Both the position numbers and the translations under genes were made by a program. A DNA stretch of 7,285 bases from an uncultured Alcaligenaceae bacterium. Lineage in GTDB: Bacteria; Pseudomonadota; Gammaproteobacteria; Burkholderiales; Burkholderiaceae_B. Positions 6,225-7,285 of this stretch are shown here, in pieces. The stretch lies in the NCBI GenBank assembly GCA_937897265.1, contig CALCPT010000218.1, forward strand, positions 1 through 7,285, written 5' to 3'. Within the stretch, counting starts at the first letter, position 1; the number at the start of each line of letters is the position of its first letter. The notes beneath the pieces were generated by a model that was given only the letters and a program-made list of their open reading frames with translations, was not told the origin of the DNA and searched no databases.

Positions 6225-7271
6225 GATCCGATCGTCAATGTCGGCACGACGCGCCGCGCCAACATCAACGGCAACCCGTTCCCGCAGGCGCCGGACCTCC
6301 GCCTGATGGCCAGCGCCGATTGGCAGGCGACCGAACGCTGGTCGTTTTTCGCTGGCGCTGAATATGGAGCGTCCCAATACGACGACGCGCTGGCCAGCCG
6401 CACGCAGTTGCCGCCCGGCGACGTGGTGTATTTGCAGAGCGGCCACGCCATCACCGCGCACGATCAGCGATGCCAGACCGCTGATGTTGGCCTCGATGTT
6501 CTTGAGCGATGCGAGCATGGCCGAGCTGATGCGGTTTTCCAGCGTGGCTGCATCGCCGAGCAGATCGATGGACTTGCTGATCGACTCGGACTGAGCGCCA
6601 GCATCGTGACAGTCCAGATGCTCGGGCAGGCGATCCAGGCCACCGAGCAGACCGGACTGATCGTCGTCTGGCGCAAGGAACTGAGACCTGGTTCCGGCGG
6701 TAACGGCACATTCCGTGGCAGCTTCGGACTGAAGATCAAGATCGAAGCCGCGCCCGGCCACGAGTTCGAGTTTTCCGCCATGTTCGATCGCGTCAAAGCG
6801 GAGTTGGGTGCGGTCGACATTCTCGTGAACAACGCCGGTACCGCCGAATCCGCCCCGTTTCTCAAGAGTGACGCCGCGCTGTTCGAGCGGATGATCGCGA
6901 TGCACCTGATGGCGCCGGTGTACGCGGTGCCACGCCTGCTGGCGCGCAATAAGCTGATCTTGCAGGATTTCGACTTCTACGAAATCCACGAAGCGTTCGC
7001 AGCCCAGGTGTTGTGCACGCTGAAAGCATGGGAGAGTGACGAATTCTGCCGCGAGACGCTCGGATTGAGCGGCCCGCTGGGAGCAATTGATCGTAATCGC
7101 CTGAATGTCAAAGGCAGTTCGCTGGCGCTTGGCCACCCGTTCGCAGCGACCGGGGCGCGCATTCTGGGCACGCTCGCCAAGCTTCTGCAAAACCAGAATT
7201 CGGGACGCGGCCTGATATCCATATGCACTGCAGGGGGAATGGGAGCGGCCGCGATCCTCGAGAAAGCCTGA
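5307..7271 (+). CDS. Chimeric 654-codon reading frame: UxaA-type dehydratase N-terminal half followed by fragments of unrelated genes, ending in a thiolase C-terminus
   Basis: One uninterrupted frame runs from GTG 5307 to the stop at 7269-7271, but the homology changes several times. Residues 1 to about 297 are a UxaA/GarD dehydratase. About 307-385 resemble a TonB-dependent receptor C-terminus. About 386-451 look like the antisense of another coding sequence. About 452-493 resemble N-methylhydantoinase B, and about 494-530 a short-chain dehydrogenase (NNAG at 508-511). About 531-654 are the C-terminus of a thiolase. No known enzyme has this order, and every piece lacks the rest of its domain. 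GC rises in the right-hand part. The frame should not be annotated as one functional protein. It is probably an artificial join; a real gene scrap-heap is less likely. The pieces are listed separately. Confidence 0.8.
   Translation: MGAALIRLHPKDNVLIAREPLTLGATVNADGTSIKVRAQVPAGHKIAARKIAANEIVLKYDTPIGVATRAIEPGEHVHSHNIALAEFQHQHDFGRDAVPVQYVPVEQRANFMGIVRADGRVATRNFIGIMSSVNCSSTAIRRIADWFTPERLAAYPNVDGVVAFAQTTGCGMSTPSLHFDVLRRTLAGYATHPNLAGVLIVGLGCERNQVADLVASQGLEKSDTLHTLVMQEEGGTRATIEAGIAAIEAMLPRANAVKREPVSASHIKIGLECGGSDGFSGITANPALGHASDLLVAFCGAGCTVTDPIVNVGTTRRANINGNPFPQAPDLRLMASADWQATERWSFFAGAEYGASQYDDALASRTQLPPGDVVYLQSGHAITAHDQRCQTADVGLDVLERCEHGRADAVFQRGCIAEQIDGLADRLGLSASIVTVQMLGQAIQATEQTGLIVVWRKELRPGSGGNGTFRGSFGLKIKIEAAPGHEFEFSAMFDRVKAELGAVDILVNNAGTAESAPFLKSDAALFERMIAMHLMAPVYAVPRLLARNKLILQDFDFYEIHEAFAAQVLCTLKAWESDEFCRETLGLSGPLGAIDRNRLNVKGSSLALGHPFAATGARILGTLAKLLQNQNSGRGLISICTAGGMGAAAILEKA
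6225..6461 (+). pseudogene. Fragment resembling the C-terminal barrel strands of a TonB-dependent receptor
   Basis: In frame with the dehydratase, residues about 322-362 read NGNPFPQAPDL, then SADWQATERWSFFAGAEY, then QYDD. This is the typical alternation of late strands of TonB-dependent outer-membrane receptors: the GNxxPQAP turn, aromatic beta-strands and a YDD end. The following LPPGDVVYLQSGHAIT could be one more strand or something else. Neither plug domain nor a terminal aromatic residue and stop is present. The borders are given as the nearest GATC sites and are approximate. High GC (41 of 60 bases in 6181-6240) contrasts with the upstream genes. Assigned by motif resemblance only. Confidence 0.5.
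6462..6658 (-). pseudogene. Unassigned fragment, apparently coding on the opposite strand (helical, Ser/Ala-rich)
   Basis: On the plus frame this stretch is Cys- and Gln-rich and resembles nothing I recognise. The minus strand reads QSESISKSIDLLGD, then ENRISSAMLASLKNIEANISG, a plausible amphipathic helix or coiled coil of the kind seen in chemotaxis receptors or phage and flagellar proteins. It therefore appears inserted in reverse relative to its neighbours. There is no start, stop or full domain. The family is not assigned; the direction is inferred from composition and the helix pattern. Confidence 0.35.
6659..6785 (+). pseudogene. Fragment of N-methylhydantoinase B / acetone-carboxylase-like HyuB subunit
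   Basis: The residues LIVVWRKELRPGSGGNGTFR, then GSFGLKIKIEAA and FEFSAMFDR, match the HyuB pattern ELRPDSGGxGxxRGGLG followed by a beta-rich stretch ending in an Arg. Only about 42 residues of a normally 500-600-residue ATP-dependent hydantoinase/oxoprolinase B subunit are present. The family resemblance is good; borders are set at GATC sites flanking the match. Confidence 0.6.
6786..6895 (+). pseudogene. Fragment of a short-chain dehydrogenase/reductase (SDR)
   Basis: The residues RVKAELGAVDILVNNAGTAE, then SAPFLKSDAALFERMI, are the classic SDR segment around the NNAG motif (508-511 of the long frame). That motif stabilises the central beta-sheet. Neither the upstream TGxxxGxG cofactor motif nor the downstream YxxxK catalytic pair is present, so it cannot be functional. 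The right border is uncertain: HLMAPVYAV could belong to either the SDR or the thiolase. Confidence 0.7.
6893..7271 (+). pseudogene. C-terminal part of an acetyl-CoA acyltransferase (thiolase)
   Basis: About 125 codons give the C-terminal thiolase domain with its catalytic features: EIHEAFAAQ (His561 of the long frame), NVKGSSLALGHPFAATGAR (His610) and SICTAGGMG (Cys640), then AAAILEKA and a stop. LMAPVYAVPRLLARNKL before DFDFYEIHEAF also fits the FadI-like, longer bacterial thiolases. Thiolases condense or cleave acyl-CoA and need an N-terminal nucleophilic Cys, which is missing here because roughly two thirds of the protein (normally 390-440 residues) is absent. The end is natural, unlike the left join. 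It contains a striking cluster of restriction palindromes near its 3' end. No start codon or ribosome site of its own is visible. Confidence 0.85.
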
Positions 7272-7285
7272 GGCTCACCAAGGCA

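Noticed and set aside
6144..7190. A 348-codon open frame on the minus strand opposite the mosaic
   Set aside because: Most of it lies antisense to recognisable SDR, hydantoinase-B and thiolase coding sequence, and its composition is that of a high-GC shadow. Only the 6462-6658 part looks like genuine protein, and that is listed as a fragment.
5307..7271. The long frame as a novel multidomain enzyme fusion
   Set aside because: Each domain is cut in its interior and lacks essential residues, one piece appears reversed, composition changes and joins fall near GATC. A chimera explains all of this better.
1..7285. CRISPR arrays, tRNA/rRNA genes, transposases, integron attC or phage attachment sites
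   Set aside because: Searched by eye on both strands; no regularly spaced repeats, transposase motifs, terminal inverted repeats or RNA-gene signatures were found.

Overview
The window looks like part of a proteobacterial genome or metagenome contig of moderate GC. It is most likely from the Burkholderiales (Alcaligenaceae-like). The reasons are a Bug/TctC-type periplasmic binding protein next to a UxaA-family sugar-acid dehydratase, a tartrate/D-malate dehydrogenase, and a beta-class GST beside a pirin. The taxonomic call is inference from gene content, not from a marker gene.

Layout, left to right. (1) A plus-strand gene, open to the left edge of the window, encodes an inner-membrane-anchored protein with a long proline-rich periplasmic linker and a von Willebrand A domain. 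(2) It converges on a minus-strand pair, pirin then beta-class glutathione S-transferase, which reads leftward and is probably a small stress or electrophile-response transcription unit. (3) A 227-bp divergent intergenic region holds an 18-bp near-palindrome close to the pirin start and a 16-bp imperfect direct repeat with a 51-bp period. (4) On the plus strand follow a tartrate/D-malate dehydrogenase, a leader with stacked inverted repeats including a terminator-like hairpin, a Bug/TctC solute-binding protein, and, three bases after its stop, the start of a UxaA/GarD-family dehydratase. Together these suggest uptake and catabolism of a sugar acid or hydroxy-dicarboxylate.

(5) From about 6200 to the right end the sequence changes character. 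The dehydratase stops about halfway, and the same reading frame runs on for another kilobase through apparent pieces of unrelated genes: a TonB-dependent-receptor-like C-terminal stretch, a segment that reads best as protein on the opposite strand, a hydantoinase-B piece, a short-chain dehydrogenase piece and the C-terminal part of a thiolase with its natural stop. GC content rises, and GATC sites go from none in 5304-6224 to twelve in 6225-6959, several of them at the apparent joins. The most economical explanation is an artificial chimera (ligation, library or assembly), not a new multidomain enzyme. This is the most remarkable thing in the window. I see no convincing undescribed biological system, no CRISPR array, no insertion sequence and no RNA gene.
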